Below are positions 1-12,148 of a DNA stretch of 64,000 bases, piece by piece. The DNA comes from Fonsecaea monophora (Eukaryota; Ascomycota; Eurotiomycetes; Chaetothyriales; Herpotrichiellaceae), in the NCBI RefSeq assembly GCF_001642475.1, contig NW_019173937.1:186001-250000 (forward strand), written 5' to 3'. A model generated the notes under the pieces. The model was not told the DNA's origin and did not search any database. It saw only the letters and a program-made list of their open reading frames with translations. The stretch's first letter is position 1. Every line of letters starts with the position of its first letter. Both the position numbers and the translations under genes were made by a program.

Positions 1-1008
1 TGTCGGAGACTCCGAAGGAAAAGGATCTTTTTGCCGAAATGCACAGTACGTCGTGTGTACTTAAGGTGTTTGCGAGCATCACGGCAGCGGAAGGCTTGGA
101 AACTGCCCGGAGAGCCTGTGGTGGTCATGGCTACTCGCTGTTCAGTGGCATTGGTTCTTGGTACGCCGAGTATCTGCCAACCATGACCTTCGACGGCGAC
201 AACTACATCCTGTCTTCACAGGGGTCCCGCTATGTGGGTTTTTCCTCATCCATGTGTTCAAAGTCTGTTGGGGAAAACACTGACGCCAGAGCCATTTAAT
301 TAGCTGATCAATGCCGCCCGATCTGTCCTGCGTGGCAACGCCCTTCCAGGGTTTACCGTGGACAATCTCCGAGCCTTTCGTCGTCTGTGGGGAGCGACGG
401 TCAGCTACGATCTCGACAACGACCAGGACATTGTCTCGATATTCGGACGGAGAGCCGCATTCTACACCTTCCAGATTCTGGAACAAATTGACGAGAAGCA
501 TACTGCCCACAACGAGCTGCTCCCCGATTACTGGAGACTGTGTCGCGCCCACGCCGAGTTCCTGGCCGTCCACCACTTCTCCGTCGAGCTCAAGAACCCA
601 CGGACCAACACCCAGCTTGACCCCCAGTCCGCCAACGTGCTATGGGACCTGTTCCGCCTCTTCACGACCGACCTGATCACCAAGGAACCGCAGGGATTCT
701 ACGTCTCCGGGGCCCTCACGGTCGCACAAGTCGAGCATCTGTCTCGCAACAACCTGCCCCTTTTGCTGAAACGCATCCGTCCACACGCCGTCCGTCTGGT
801 GGATTCGTGGAAACTTCCCGACTGGCTGCTCGACAGTTCTCTGGGCCGGTACGACGGTCAGGTCTACCCCGATCTGTTCCGTCGAGCCAGCGAGCTCAAC
901 CCGTTGAACAAGGTCGACATCAACCCTTATCCGTTCACGGACCGGAATCGAGACCGCGCTCCCGTTGAAGCTGAGCCCACGCATAAGCTTTCTAGAGGGA
1001 AACTATAG
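1..1008 (+). CDS. Acyl-CoA oxidase, peroxisomal (5' partial)
   Basis: C-terminal part of a peroxisomal acyl-CoA oxidase, the FAD enzyme that makes trans-2-enoyl-CoA and H2O2 in the first step of fatty-acid beta-oxidation. The frame is already open at base 3, so the gene begins left of the window. Seen: the family motif RRACGGHGY, then FDGDNYILSSQ, followed by an all-helical C-terminal domain. A 70-bp intron (234-303, GTGGGT...TAG) is inferred because it joins GSRY to LINAARSVLRG in phase 0, matching the family. The protein ends in Gly-Lys-Leu, which resembles a weak peroxisomal targeting signal type 1 rather than canonical SKL. It is convergent with the FAD oxidoreductase gene on the other strand. 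The family call is secure; chain-length preference cannot be read from this fragment. Confidence 0.93.
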
Positions 1009-1338
1009 ATCAGAGATGGCGAGGAGGGCAGCGTACCGGCGGGTAGTAGTATATCAAGCATGTTTTCGTGGTCAAGTAGACGAAAGAGATTGAATAGATG
1101 TATTTGTCTTTGTAGCGAGACTGTCTTTCTCGGACTCCAACCGAAACACCCTCCCCCAGCGACCAAAGTGGCTATTTTATTTTCTACGAGTTATTGTCTC
1201 TCTTGACATGTGCTTTGCGGTCTCTCCATCAGCTATGTATGTACTCTGTTCATATAGCTGACCCTCCCTTACCCCGACACAATACCCTCTGAGAGTGTTG
1301 AACAAGAATAGCAAATCCACCTTCTTCTCCACCCTCGC
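1009..1338. other. Convergent 3' intergenic region
   Basis: About 330 bp between two convergent genes. It should hold both 3' UTRs and polyadenylation sites. No ORF with family character was seen on either strand. Confidence 0.6.
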
Positions 1339-3259
1339 TCACATTGGGTTCTGCTCTTCATTATCCTCGCGCCTGACTCGGCACAGCCTGCCACCCTCAG
1401 CCACCATCTCGAAGGCGTCACTCCCGACACACGTGGGACAGTAGAACAGGTCGTGCGGATCGTATTTCCTCTTGATGGCCAACAACCTTGCGTAGTGGTG
1501 GCCGGGGCCGTAGAAATCGGCCTTCCAGTCCGGGTCAAATCGGTCGGCTTCGTTCATGTACGCGCCCGTGTGGGGTGCCAGCTTCTTCATGGCGGGAACC
1601 TTGACGGTCGTGATGTCGCGTTGCTTCTCGTCCAGTTCTGCTTGCGGGGCGTTGGGAGACGACGGGATCCGGGCGACGATGTTGCTAAAGTACGATGTGC
1701 GCCAGGCTGGGGCGACGCCCGAGAAAGGGTCAGAGGCGTCCCGAAACACCTGCCCACCGCCGACGAGTTCAAAGTTGTTGGTCGTCAACTGCTTGGGCGT
1801 GCCGGCGATGGTCTCAACCATATTGCGCAGGGCGCTCGAGTTCTGTGTCACCGACGGACGGTCAAATAGTCTGCTTCCAGCTCCGTACGCAGGCAGACCG
1901 ACGGGCGGTTCGACACCGGATTCGACATGGTAGTATGTCCAGTAGTCTGCATACGAGGCATAACTCTCAGAGATGAAGACGCTGGTCAGGTTCAAGGGAG
2001 CCAGTCTTGATCGGGTCACGTCGAAAGCCGTCTGAGCTTGCTCAATGGTGGCGTTAAAAATGCGGAAGCCGTGGACGTAACCAGTGGTCATATTGGCGAA
2101 GATGGGTGCTTGGCTGTTGATCGACCACTGGCCATAGCCTGCATAGCCTGCGTCGTTGAGATCGGGATAGCATGAGTATAAGATAGCAACAGCGTCCAGA
2201 AGTCCAGAGGTGTTTGCACTCAAGGGGAACATGGCCAGATGTTGAACTGTGACATTGACCATTGGGTAGGCTTTGATCGTGCTCGACACCACGATGCCAT
2301 ACGTGCCGCCGCCACCACCGCGAAGGGCAAAGTAGAGATCGCTGTGTTGGCACGCATTGGCTGTTACGAGGGTCCCGTCAGCAAGCACAACCTCCAGCTC
2401 CAATACTTGATCTGCACCGAGACCGTAATCTCGGGACGCAGGCCCGTGACCACCACCCTGCATCCAGCCTCCAATGGCACCGACGGATGGGGTACCACCA
2501 TTGACGATAACAACGTTGTGCTTCTGTGCTTCGGCGCCCACATCTCCCCACGTGTAACCCCCTGCGATCTTGAACGCGCTTCCAGTCCATTTGCTTGCGG
2601 TACAACGAGTAGAAGGCTTGAACGTCTCCTGGAAAGTAATGCCGCTACGAAGATGGCGAATCCAGATTTCCAGGCCATTGGCGCCTTCAGAGCGCCCAAG
2701 CTGATCATGGCCGGTGTTTTTCACCACCAGACGGATGTTGAACAGCCTGGAGAAGACAACTGCCAAAGCGACGTGTCGTATGTCCGTACAATTGACTGCA
2801 TAACTCGGGCTCACTCCCAGCGTGCAGGTTTGCTGGGGAGTGTTGCCTACGGTCAAATTGACAGGGGCACAGGTGATATTCGTTGGATATGAGAGCCCGA
2901 TGGCAAGATCTGCTTGGAATGTAGCACTGGACCAATTGATATCAACGTAAGCACACTGAGCTGGATTGAAGGTAGGACCGCTATAGCAAGAGGCCGCAAC
3001 AGGCTTTGTTGCAATCAAGTTTCCGCCAACTGTGAGGTTGAAGAGTTTCCAGAGGGCATCACAGGGCCAGCACTTGTCGTCAGGAACCTAGATAGCCATC
3101 TGGTCAGAGATGTTTCCCCACATGGAGAACTCAGCCTTCTTGCACACATACACATTTACATGAACTGCCAGGGGCAACACTGGGCATTGGAACAGCTGCG
3201 ACACAGATGGCTTGCAGCAACAACAACGAGGCTGAACCGACGAAGTACAGCAGTTTCAT
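1339..3259 (-). CDS. Secreted FAD-linked oxidoreductase (berberine-bridge/VAO type)
   Basis: Predicted secreted flavoprotein oxidase of the FAD_binding_4 plus BBE family, 618 aa after joining two exons. Exon 1 (3152-3259) codes for a hydrophobic signal peptide (about residues 1-22) ending in SSCKC. A 64-bp intron (3088-3151, GTATGT donor, CTAG acceptor) joins it in phase 0 to VPDDKCWP, rebuilding the usual CKC-x-PDD-x-CWP start of this family. His163 in NTGHDQLGRS fits the 8-alpha-histidyl FAD link. The position of the second (6-S-cysteinyl) link is Thr235 in GGTPSVG, so monocovalent FAD is inferred. GGGHG follows, and the C-terminus carries the BBE signature (FYGPGHHYARLLAIKRKYDP). Substrates in this family range from sugars to secondary-metabolite intermediates; the neighbours give no clue here. 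Confidence 0.9.
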
Positions 3260-4132
3260 ATTGTCTCTTGTCTTCTTGTCGCTGAGGCATCAGAAGGACG
3301 AGGAATCGTAGCGACTGGTCAGTTAGTCGGCCTGATAAATGTCTCAGTATAAGCATCGCTAACATTTGATGTAAATCATGTCACTTGCTCCTGGAGACTC
3401 GACAGTCAAGACTCACCGCCACTGCCGGTAAGTCCAAGCCGACCCTAGGCCCTTCCAGCACCCATATCACAAGTGTGTTTCTGTTCTCTTGACGGTCCAA
3501 CGTTTCGCGAAGTGCACGGCTCTTTGCGAGTCTTAGAGGATGGAATTCGTGGAAGTTATCAACACTGCAAAGCTGCAGGATTCCTGTATCATCTGGGAGG
3601 TCATGGTGTAGTTCTGTAAGCTGCTTCCTACCACATACGAAGAGGTCAAGGGTCAGGCACAGTCGAAGTAAGGCGAAGGAGCTAATGCGAGGTCAGACCT
3701 TGACGAGATGCTCCCAATTGGTGCCATCAACTGCAGCCACTGAACTGCTGATGCTGAAAATAGTGTCCAGTCAGAGGCACACAAGCTAACAAGGGCGTGT
3801 AACAAGACAGACATGAGCTGAAAAAGAAAGGACGTGTAGCATACACATAGGTTGGTGGGACATGAGGACTTATAAACTGCGCCAAGTTTTCTCTGGTAAC
3901 ATTTGTGACGGGAACCAGATTGTCTCTTGACCAGCCAGCCAGCATATCTGTCAGTCCATGCCATTCATATCTAAACCCATTTTCCCGGATCATGTCGGTA
4001 CTAATACAATTGTGCCACTCGGAGACCCACTCTTTGTTCCAAAAACAAGACGGTTCGCCGGTATGCTGTAGATTCACAACCAATATGCGGCCGTCTTCAG
4101 GCACACTCGGCCATCCCAAATACCCAGAGGTT
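3260..4132. other. Intergenic region, Spt6 3' side
   Basis: About 870 bp between the start of the FAD oxidoreductase gene and the Spt6 stop, both on the minus strand. It holds the oxidoreductase promoter and the Spt6 3' UTR. The only long ORF here, a 147-codon minus-strand frame overlapping the Spt6 end, has no recognisable family and is treated as doubtful. Confidence 0.5.
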
Positions 4133-7100
4133 TTATCTTCGCATGGGTCTGCCCATTGCCGCTGCCTCATGCATGTTCTGGAAAATCAACTTGAAGCCGT
4201 TGCACAGATCTTTCATCGTGGGATAGGGCTGTTTCATCAACTCGAACCCTTGTGGGATTACCCTCACGCTCCAGTCCATGAGCTTCGCGTTCTGGCCCGC
4301 CTTGAAGACAAGGTGGAACTGGCCGGGTCGTTCACGGTTGAGGCAAAATTGGTACATGGAGCGTTTGGGGTTTGCGTTGGTATAGGTGGTTAGCCACTCC
4401 TCTGTTTTGAGCGTCAGTCATGTCTCATATCAAGCTCACAAGGAACACAAACTCACCTAATGCGGCCTTGGATTTGTTCTGGAATTTCTCGTTGTTGCAC
4501 ATCTCGTCCACTTTTCGGGCCATGGCTTTGACATGCAGCACAATCAGTTCATCCAAGTCCGAGTAGTTGTATCTTCCACCTATCCTCAGGGTTCGTCCCA
4601 GAGAGAACTCGTTCTCTTTGTCCAATTCGAGCACATCGATATGTTGGAAGATGCCGTCGGCCACTTTCCAGGTCACTGCGAGATGATCGTTGCCCTTTGA
4701 CGACGGCCGGATCACAACGTCACCACGGTTTTGGCTGCCCAGGTACTCTTCCGCTTGTTTCGAATTGAAAGGCCGGAAGAGAGGATGCTTGATCACTCGG
4801 GTGACCCGGTTGCCCAAGTCCGTTTTCTCTTCGAGCAACTTCTTGTCCGCCACCTCTTCGCGCTCATCCCATTCGTCGTAGTTCCGATCGTTGTGATTGT
4901 ATCTCCTGAATGGTTTCTTGACCTGCTCGTCTCTTAAGCTCACTGTGACGATAAAGTCTTTGCGATTGATCGAGGTAATATGAGCTTGAACAGTCTGGTG
5001 GATGTTGTACAGCTGCTTTGGTGACATGGCAGGGTCTGCCCATTGGCGATCTTCAACCACCGCGTCCAAGCCGCATTCGAGTTTGCCCTCCATGTGATCA
5101 TCGGTGACTCTCTTCAGCGTCATAGGAACATTCATGCCTCTCTGCAGGGACTCCCTCGTCTCACCTGTGAGCATTGTGAACACCTCGGACTCACCAAGGT
5201 TGACCCGGAACGGATTTCTCAATTCTTCATAGGGATCGTTGAGCTCAGCGGTGATATTCTCCAGTGTGCTGCGCTTTTTGGAGTTGAGGTTTTGTTCCAA
5301 CTGTGCGGCATATTCCTCGAGAACCAGATCATGAACACGCTCTTGCGCTTCTTCTCGTATCAAGCGGCGCACAATTGCTCCCGATCCTCCCTCCTGTCTC
5401 TCGGCCTCAATGTCTTCTTCGTCGAGTTCGAGTGCATCAGCTGCCATCTTCCGAGCAATATCGTAGTCTTCGGGATGTATACGCGTGTTGTCTAGATATT
5501 CAGAGTCTGGATCTGACATCTCGAAGTCGATGTATAAGAAAGATGCCGCATTGGCCCAGACTTTGGGTCCCATGGCCTGGTGTTTATCGTTGAGACCCAG
5601 CAAATCCTCTCGAGCCCTGACAAAGCCATTGTTGAGGTTGATCACTTTGACCAGATGTGAAGCCTTTCGAGGTCCAAGACCAGCCACGTAGGGAAGCAGA
5701 TTTGCCAACCCAGGATCAGTCACAGCCTCATTAATGTTCACGCCGGTCATGGTGACCGTATCCACAAGAGCAGTTTCCAGTTTCTTCAGTAATTTGTCTT
5801 GTGGCAGCAGGTTCTGGGCAGAGTGGAAGTTGATGGATACAATGTCTCGTCCTAGAGCCGCGTATTCTTTGAGGGGTGATTGCATGTACCTCGCAAGTCC
5901 AACACAGTAGAGAGCCATTTCAGGAACTCCTGGGTTATCGGCTTTCATTCGATCGCCAGATTTCGACATACGCGCCACCTCGTCGTTGACCAGAATGACG
6001 TCCAAGAGGTCGCTTCGATCTTGATCATCGTCATCCGTGTATGTCGCGCCACGAAGGTCATGGTTGCTGACCAATGTGGTCAAGTTTGCTAGAAGTTTGC
6101 GGGTGTCGGGACACCATCCTGAGACAGCGATGACTTCAGGTTCCCTCCTTCGGATAACTTCCAAGAGCGCGTCGACGTCTTTGCCGTCGGGGATGCCGCG
6201 TTCTCGGTTGCCGGGGCCTAGCTCCTTATACTGACCGTGCTCAAGAACTCTGCCCTCATCACTGACATAGGCCCAGTAAATAGGATCGCGTCCAACGGTC
6301 CCGCCACCATTGGTCATGGCCAAAACCCGCGGAATGGTACCTTTAGCCAAACCCCTCGGCTTCCATGGTGCCTGATCAAGTTTTGCATAGAATTCGTCGC
6401 GGCAGTCATTTCCAATGGTCGCTTCGCATTGTTCCTTGAGGTTTTCCTTGACCGATCGGGCCATCAATTTCATAATTTTGTCAACGGTGATTGACACCGC
6501 TTCTCGACGTTCCTGGTTCCACGCATCTGCTACAGTAGAATAATTGTCTGTTTCGATGTGCTTGTTGAGTTCTTTCTTGAATGCATCCAGTCCTGGCAGT
6601 CGGACCCGAATCTCGATTAAGCCTTCTTCCTCGGCCTTCAGCATCTTGAGGAACAAGTCGGGTCGATCACTGAAGTAAAATAACTTCTGGTTTCGAAGGT
6701 ATTTGAACTCGTAATAAGGATGTTGTTCGTCGATCTTGCGAAGGCCTTTTTCGGTACGATGGCAATCAATAACCCCTTGGGGAAAGATTTTCTCTCTGAT
6801 GAGACGTCGAATCCGTGGGTTCGTTGCCAACTGTTCAATAAACATGGCTTTGGCAGCCTTGAGCACTCGAGCGCCAGTAGGGAATTCATCGTCAACCATT
6901 GTATCAGCAAGATTCTCGGGGCTGTCAGAGGGATCCTCTGTGTACGTCCGGACACCTTCCCTGGCGGCGTTTCGCGCAAATGCGTCCGCAGTAATACCAA
7001 AGGCGCGAACGAGACCGAATGCCTTCGAGGCACGAATTTCCTCATAAACACTTCTGGTCGATGCTTTCTTCTGAGACATGCTCACCCCATTGGTCTCGCC

Positions 7101-8513
7101 ATTCGAGGTCAACGCCAGATCTTTGAGCTGCGAAGCATACTCAAAATATAGATAGTCCTGTAAATCCTGAAGATCCTCCATCGTAGCGGCCCGGGGTAGG
7201 AGTTGTTCGAAGGTGGTGTCTTCCGGTACACTGGTCGAATGCAGATCCGCGTAAGTCTTCTGTAGCGCTCTTTTCCTTTCGATAAGCGCTCGATACTTTA
7301 GATCAAGCTCCAGTATGCGCCACAGATCTTTCTGGTTGAGAAGTTTGACGGTGTCGTCGATGACTTTCGGACTCCCATCTTCCTGCACACCGACCACCTT
7401 AGTCTGTGGGAACAGTAGATAATCTTTTCGGTGCATGTAGATGAACGGCGGTTCAAAGTCCTGCCGAGTCATCAAGTCCAGATTATCTGCGACAGCGCGT
7501 CTGAAAGGTTCGTGGTGGATCTCATCGTGCCCCTTCGAGGGTAGGATCAGATTGGCTATCCACAGTGCTTCTTCTTTGACCTCGTCTTCGGTAAGTTCAA
7601 GGTCGCGGTATGGTCTCCGGGCCAGCTGATGACGTTCGGGTATATCGGTGAATCGAATTTCATTGTCCTCGTCGGTGAGTAGTTTTTCCGCCAGCTGTGA
7701 AGGCTCAAAGACATCTCTGAGATGAAGGTTCTTGTCTTTTTCGGCTTCCTCTTCGTCAGCCTCTTCCTCCTTCTCTAGAGCAAAGTCGTAGTCTGTTCCA
7801 TCACCAAAGGCCGCGCGAAAGTCTTCCAGGGCCTGCTCATCGAGCCCGGCTGCATCAGCAATACCCAGCTCCGCGATCCCACGACGATTATGTCTGGCCA
7901 CTTCTTCATCTTCACGTTGCCGTTGTTGCTCTTCGTCTGAGAAGATATCCTCTTCGATGAAATCGTCAAACTCGTCCTGTAGCCCTCGTCGGTCCTGACG
8001 ACTCCGCCGACTGTAGTCAACCGCCTCCTCTTCCTCGTCGGAATGACCGAAAATATCATTGACACCGTAATGCTGTTGCGCGTCACGGTCTTCCCGAGGG
8101 CCTCGCTTGAGTCTCTTGAACTTTGATTCGGTTGGTTCCTCAGTGGGCTTCATGCCGATGAGCTCCAAATCCTCTTCATCGAGATCTTCATCTTCGCGCT
8201 CTTCGCGGCGGCGCTTCTTTCGTTCTCGTCTTCGTTCGCGGCGGGCTTCTTCATCTTCTTCGTCCTCGTCAACAATGAAGTCTTTGGCAACCTGGCATAA
8301 ACATTAGATTTTGGGATTTCAGAGGGTGTTAGCAGAGAGAGATTTTACCTCGGCTGCGGCCTCTTCATCTTCGTCCTCTTCCTCTTCTTCAGAGGAATCA
8401 TCAAAATGTCCGTTCGCGCCAGTTGACTTTGGTCTTGCTTCACCCGTGTCTTCATCGAAGGATTCGTCCTCCTCTTCATCACCGAGAACTGCGCGATCAT
8501 CGATGAGGTCCAT
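4133..8513 (-). CDS. spt6: Transcription elongation factor and histone chaperone Spt6
   Basis: Nuclear histone chaperone that travels with RNA polymerase II, binds H3-H4 and is needed to restore nucleosomes during elongation. The reconstructed product is 1422 aa, the usual Spt6 size. Exons: 8513-8349 (acidic start MDLIDDRAVLGDEEEDE), 8291-4457, and 4401-4133. The introns are 8292-8348 (57 bp) and 4402-4456 (55 bp), both canonical and in phase. Order of parts: very acidic N-terminus with an Arg/Lys stretch, helix-turn-helix region, YqgF-like RNase H fold (around TNGGGTVGRDPIYWAY), helix-hairpin-helix (LLPYVAGLGPRKASHLV), S1 domain (HITSINRKDFIVTVSLRDE), then tandem SH2 (HPLFRPFNSKQAEEYL onward). 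The last exon gives EEWLTTYTNANPKRSMYQFC and ends soon after FKLIFQNMHEA, with no long Gly-rich tail. Confidence 0.97.
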
Positions 8514-9364
8514 GTTGATGCGAGGGCGAAGCGCAAGCAGCAGACCCGGTAAATTGAGATGATTCGAGGAATATGACCGATCCGCAGGCAGCAACGTCGC
8601 GGTAAAAGCGACAGCAACGGATGCTCAAATGTCCTGCCAGCCTGCGAAATCGCCCAAGGAACAGACACAAACTTAACACCCCGGCTAAATCACGGGCTCG
8701 GCAAAGCTGCCGCATCTCAGCAGGATCACCATGGGCCAAGGTACTAAGTACAAAGGATGGGTGGATCGGTCGCTTTCGGCGATTGGCTGCGTCCTTCTCC
8801 TCACATGAATCGAATCAACCGTCTGCTTGCGGTTCTTTTAGAACATGGGGAACTTCTGACTTGAAGCGTGAGAATAGGCGCTTGCGCTTGACCTCCTATT
8901 GACACCTATTGGCGAACTACTGGCCTATGCCATGCACTATTGACAGATATCGCCTCTTCAGTTCACGACCGCGTGCTTTTCTCAACCGTGCTGAAGCGCT
9001 TGAACCCCTATCTTCAGCGTGATTTCAGTTTCAGCAGCTGTCAACTGACAATCTCTTCACCCGCACGGCAGGTTCAAAGCAGGGTGTTTTGATATATTTT
9101 CACAGCTTTTCACTGTCCAGCATTGGTCAATCGACTAAAGGCTCAAAGAAAGCAGTCAGCTATTCATCCGTCTAAGCGCCTGATGGCCTTAGTTGGCATT
9201 GTCCTTGGGGTCTGACATAGCCGCCTCTCTTCTCTGTCCTGTCTGCATATCACACTTGCAGTCCCGCCGAAGCCTACGGTATATCCTCTTTCGACTTCCG
9301 TTCCTCCCTCACTAGCCTTGTTGCCGGACCGTTGTTACCGTCACCCAAGAAATATTCTCACACC
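8514..9364. promoter_or_regulatory. Divergent promoter region, spt6 / MAPKK
   Basis: 850 bp between the divergent Spt6 and Ste7-type kinase start codons, so it should carry both promoters and 5' leaders. It becomes C/T-rich close to the kinase ATG (about 9280-9350), as is common upstream of fungal start codons. No defined operator was recognised. Confidence 0.55.
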
Positions 9365-11096
9365 ATGTCGGACGCGTTCAAAGCCCGGACGCTGAAAAGG
9401 AAGAATGTCAAAGGGTTGGCGTTGAATGCACCGGCTCCTCGAACAGCACCCTCCGATGGCGATGCACAGATACCAGGGGCGCTTGGAAATTCCGAGAGTG
9501 ACAGGACCGACACTTTGGAGATTGGCTTGGAATTCAAACTTGACCTCAGAAGTGAAGATCTGATCGTGCTGAAAGAGTTGGGTGCTGGCAATGGGGGTAC
9601 TGTCAGTAAAGTCATGCATGCTTCGACCAAAGTGATCATGGCAAGAAAGGTATGTCCCGGCCCTTCGGCTGGAGGTTGACCTGATGCTGAGAAGGAACAC
9701 AGGTTATCCGAGTCGACGCAAAAGAAAATGTCCGTAAGCAAATTGTTCGAGAATTACAAGTTGGCGCCGACTGCAGCTCGCCGTACGTCATTACATACTA
9801 CGGAGCTTTTCAGAATGAAGCCCGGGACATTGTGCTGTGTATGGAATATATGGATTGCGGGTGAGTCACTTGTGGTCTGATGCTACCCTTCCCGCTGAAC
9901 TGACGGCTTGCAGATCCTTGGATCGCATATCGAAAGACTTTGGACCCACACGTGTGGACGTACTAGGCAAAATTACAGAATCCATCCTGGGAGGTCTTGT
10001 ATACCTTTACGAAGCCCACCGAATCATGCACCGAGACATTAAACCATCAAATGTCCTGGTCAATTCTAGAGGAATGATCAAACTATGTGACTTTGGCGTG
10101 GCTACAGAGACTGTCAACTCGGTGGCCAACACGTTTGTTGGCACGTCAACGTACATGGCCCCTGAACGAATTCAGGGCGGAGCATACACCATCAAGTCCG
10201 ACGTTTGGAGCGTGGGATTGACGGTAATGGAACTGGCAATTGGAAGATTCCCATTTGATTCGAGCGATTCTGCCGCGGGCGACAGAGCAAGTGCTGGACC
10301 AATGGGAATTCTTGATCTTTTGCAGACCATAGTCCACGAACCGGCACCCAAACTCCCAAAGAGTGAGGCCTTCCCGTCTATTCTGGAGGACTTTGTGGCC
10401 AAGTGTCTGCTCAAGAACCCTGACGAGAGACCAACCCCCCGGGAGCTCTATGACAGAGACAACTTCTTGCAGGCTGCGAAGAGAACGCCTGTGGATCTGC
10501 AGGAATGGGCCGTCTCGATGATGGAGCGACACAACCGAAAATCCTACTTGGCACCTCCTGCACCAAAATCGCTGAAAAGTGATGGGACAAGCTCAGACAG
10601 CTCTCATACAACCTCATCGGCGTCTACGGCCTCATTTGCTGGCGATGCCCGTGGCACCCCTGTGACGGCCAAGCAGTATGCGAGTCCAACCTCTGGCAAC
10701 ATCCCCGTCGCGCCACCACAGTTTAGCTTTCAAGGGACACCGACTGGCATTGTGGAGAGATCGCCGCCGCCGCCGCTATCGTTACAGCATTTGTCTTTGG
10801 AAACCCGAGATGCGCCCAACGGAATTGGTCCTCGTGCTAACCGCCTGGGATACAACGACCGTGATAATATTCCCGAGCCTGCTTCGGCTATTGAGCCTTC
10901 TCAAAGACCGATGTTTCCCCCGAGGACGAGTAGTAGCGGCAATATTATCAATGGCAGAAATCCGTTGATGAGTCCACCGTTCACTGTGCGACAGCCTCCT
11001 CCAACTGGGCCGTTACCAGCTCCTCCGATGAAGGACCTACCTGCGCCACCAGCCTTGAAGAGTGCAGGAATAGCTAGCCCTCGTCGACCAAGATAA
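9365..11096 (+). CDS. ste7: MAP kinase kinase, Ste7/Fuz7 type
   Basis: Dual-specificity MAPKK of the pheromone, filamentation and pathogenicity cascade (between a Ste11-type MAPKKK and a Fus3/Kss1-type MAPK). 541 aa from three exons: 9365-9649, 9703-9860 and 9914-11096, with two 53-bp introns. Seen: glycine loop ELGAGNGGTVSKV, ATP lysine Lys95 (last residue of exon 1), catalytic loop HRDIKPSN (His187, Asp189), DFG at 207-209, activation sites Ser217 and Thr221 in the SVANT motif, and APERI. The GAGNGGTV loop and the post-kinase stretch ending EWAVSMMERHNRKSYL favour the Ste7 subgroup over Pbs2 or Mkk1/2. The C-terminal 180 residues are Ser/Pro-rich and probably disordered, with poly-Pro runs. 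The ATG has a good CACACC leader and the next upstream gene is divergent. Confidence 0.94.
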
Positions 11097-12148
11097 CATT
11101 GCTTGAAGAGCAGGTCAGAGTACTTGGCTTTGGAGCGGGCTGCATCAAACATATCGTGACAAAAGTGGAGCAGGGGTATGGGCATGGGCATAGGGTATGG
11201 GAATGAGTTATATAGCATTTGATCCTGGCGTTGTGACAGAGTACACTGTGAGCATTTTCGAGCTTGTAGATCTTGAACACGAGAACAATTTATGGGGATT
11301 ACTATGTCTATTATGGCGTCCAGATCTTCGCCGTTCGTCCCTGCGCCCCTTCCAGTGGCTCTGTTATGCCACCATGCTTACGAGGTACTTTCCCCAATAA
11401 GCGATCCCGCCAAAAACTGCTGCAAACTCATGCCCGATTCAGAAGAGGTGATGTCGGCTCGTGCGGCTATTTCAGTTCATCCCCTTTGCTTTCTCTAAAA
11501 GTGTGTAGTATGAATTTCAGGTAACGCCCTGTTCTTTCAAGGGACTGTGATGACATGTGTGTTCAATACTGAACCCGGACCAGCACTCGACCACCACCAT
11601 TTAGGTCAGTGGACCTGAGAGCAGTGTAAAAAACATGCGGTTTCGAGCTGATTTGATCTCTGAGTCTCATATCTGCTTTTCTACCTCGTACAGATGGCAA
11701 TGTAGTGCATGAGGGGTTATAGATTCTTATCATAAGCAAGGATCCGGGGCAGCAATTGACATGGCGCTTTTTGAGTCACGACTGGGTGGGTATTCATGAA
11801 CGTGTTGTACCCATACTAAGGTAGTTTGAGAAGGCATTACAGAAGCAGTCGTTCTTGAATACTTTCGTCGATTGGAATGCATAACGTTCATCTTCCTCTT
11901 GCCCTCCCAACTTTCAGCCAACGGCCAATCTAGGGCACCTGGGGACCTCCGATAGGCAGTAGCTTAGTCAGAAAGTTGGCATTGGTGGCATCAACCAACT
12001 CCGTGGCATCAAGTTGCCTGTCACCCTGTCTGGCTGGAAGTGCAAATGAGGCCAAAGCCTGGCAGATTTGACCAGCAGACGATTCTCCTCTGTTCACCAC
12101 CACTGCGACCGATCTCAGTAGACACACGCCTCCACGTTAGTCCAGGTG
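11097..12148. other. Intergenic region, kinase 3' side / GGA promoter
   Basis: About 1.05 kb between two plus-strand genes. It contains the kinase 3' UTR and the GGA promoter. Short frames on both strands lack family character. No repeats or RNA genes were recognised. Confidence 0.55.

Noticed and set aside
2239..2892. 217-codon plus-strand frame
   Set aside because: Lies antisense inside the FAD oxidoreductase coding exon; composition of a shadow frame.
3727..4170. 147-codon minus-strand frame overlapping the Spt6 stop
   Set aside because: The first part reads like protein (GYLGWPSVPEDGRILVV) but it overlaps the Spt6 last exon in another frame, ends in a low-quality hydrophobic tail and matches no family I know.
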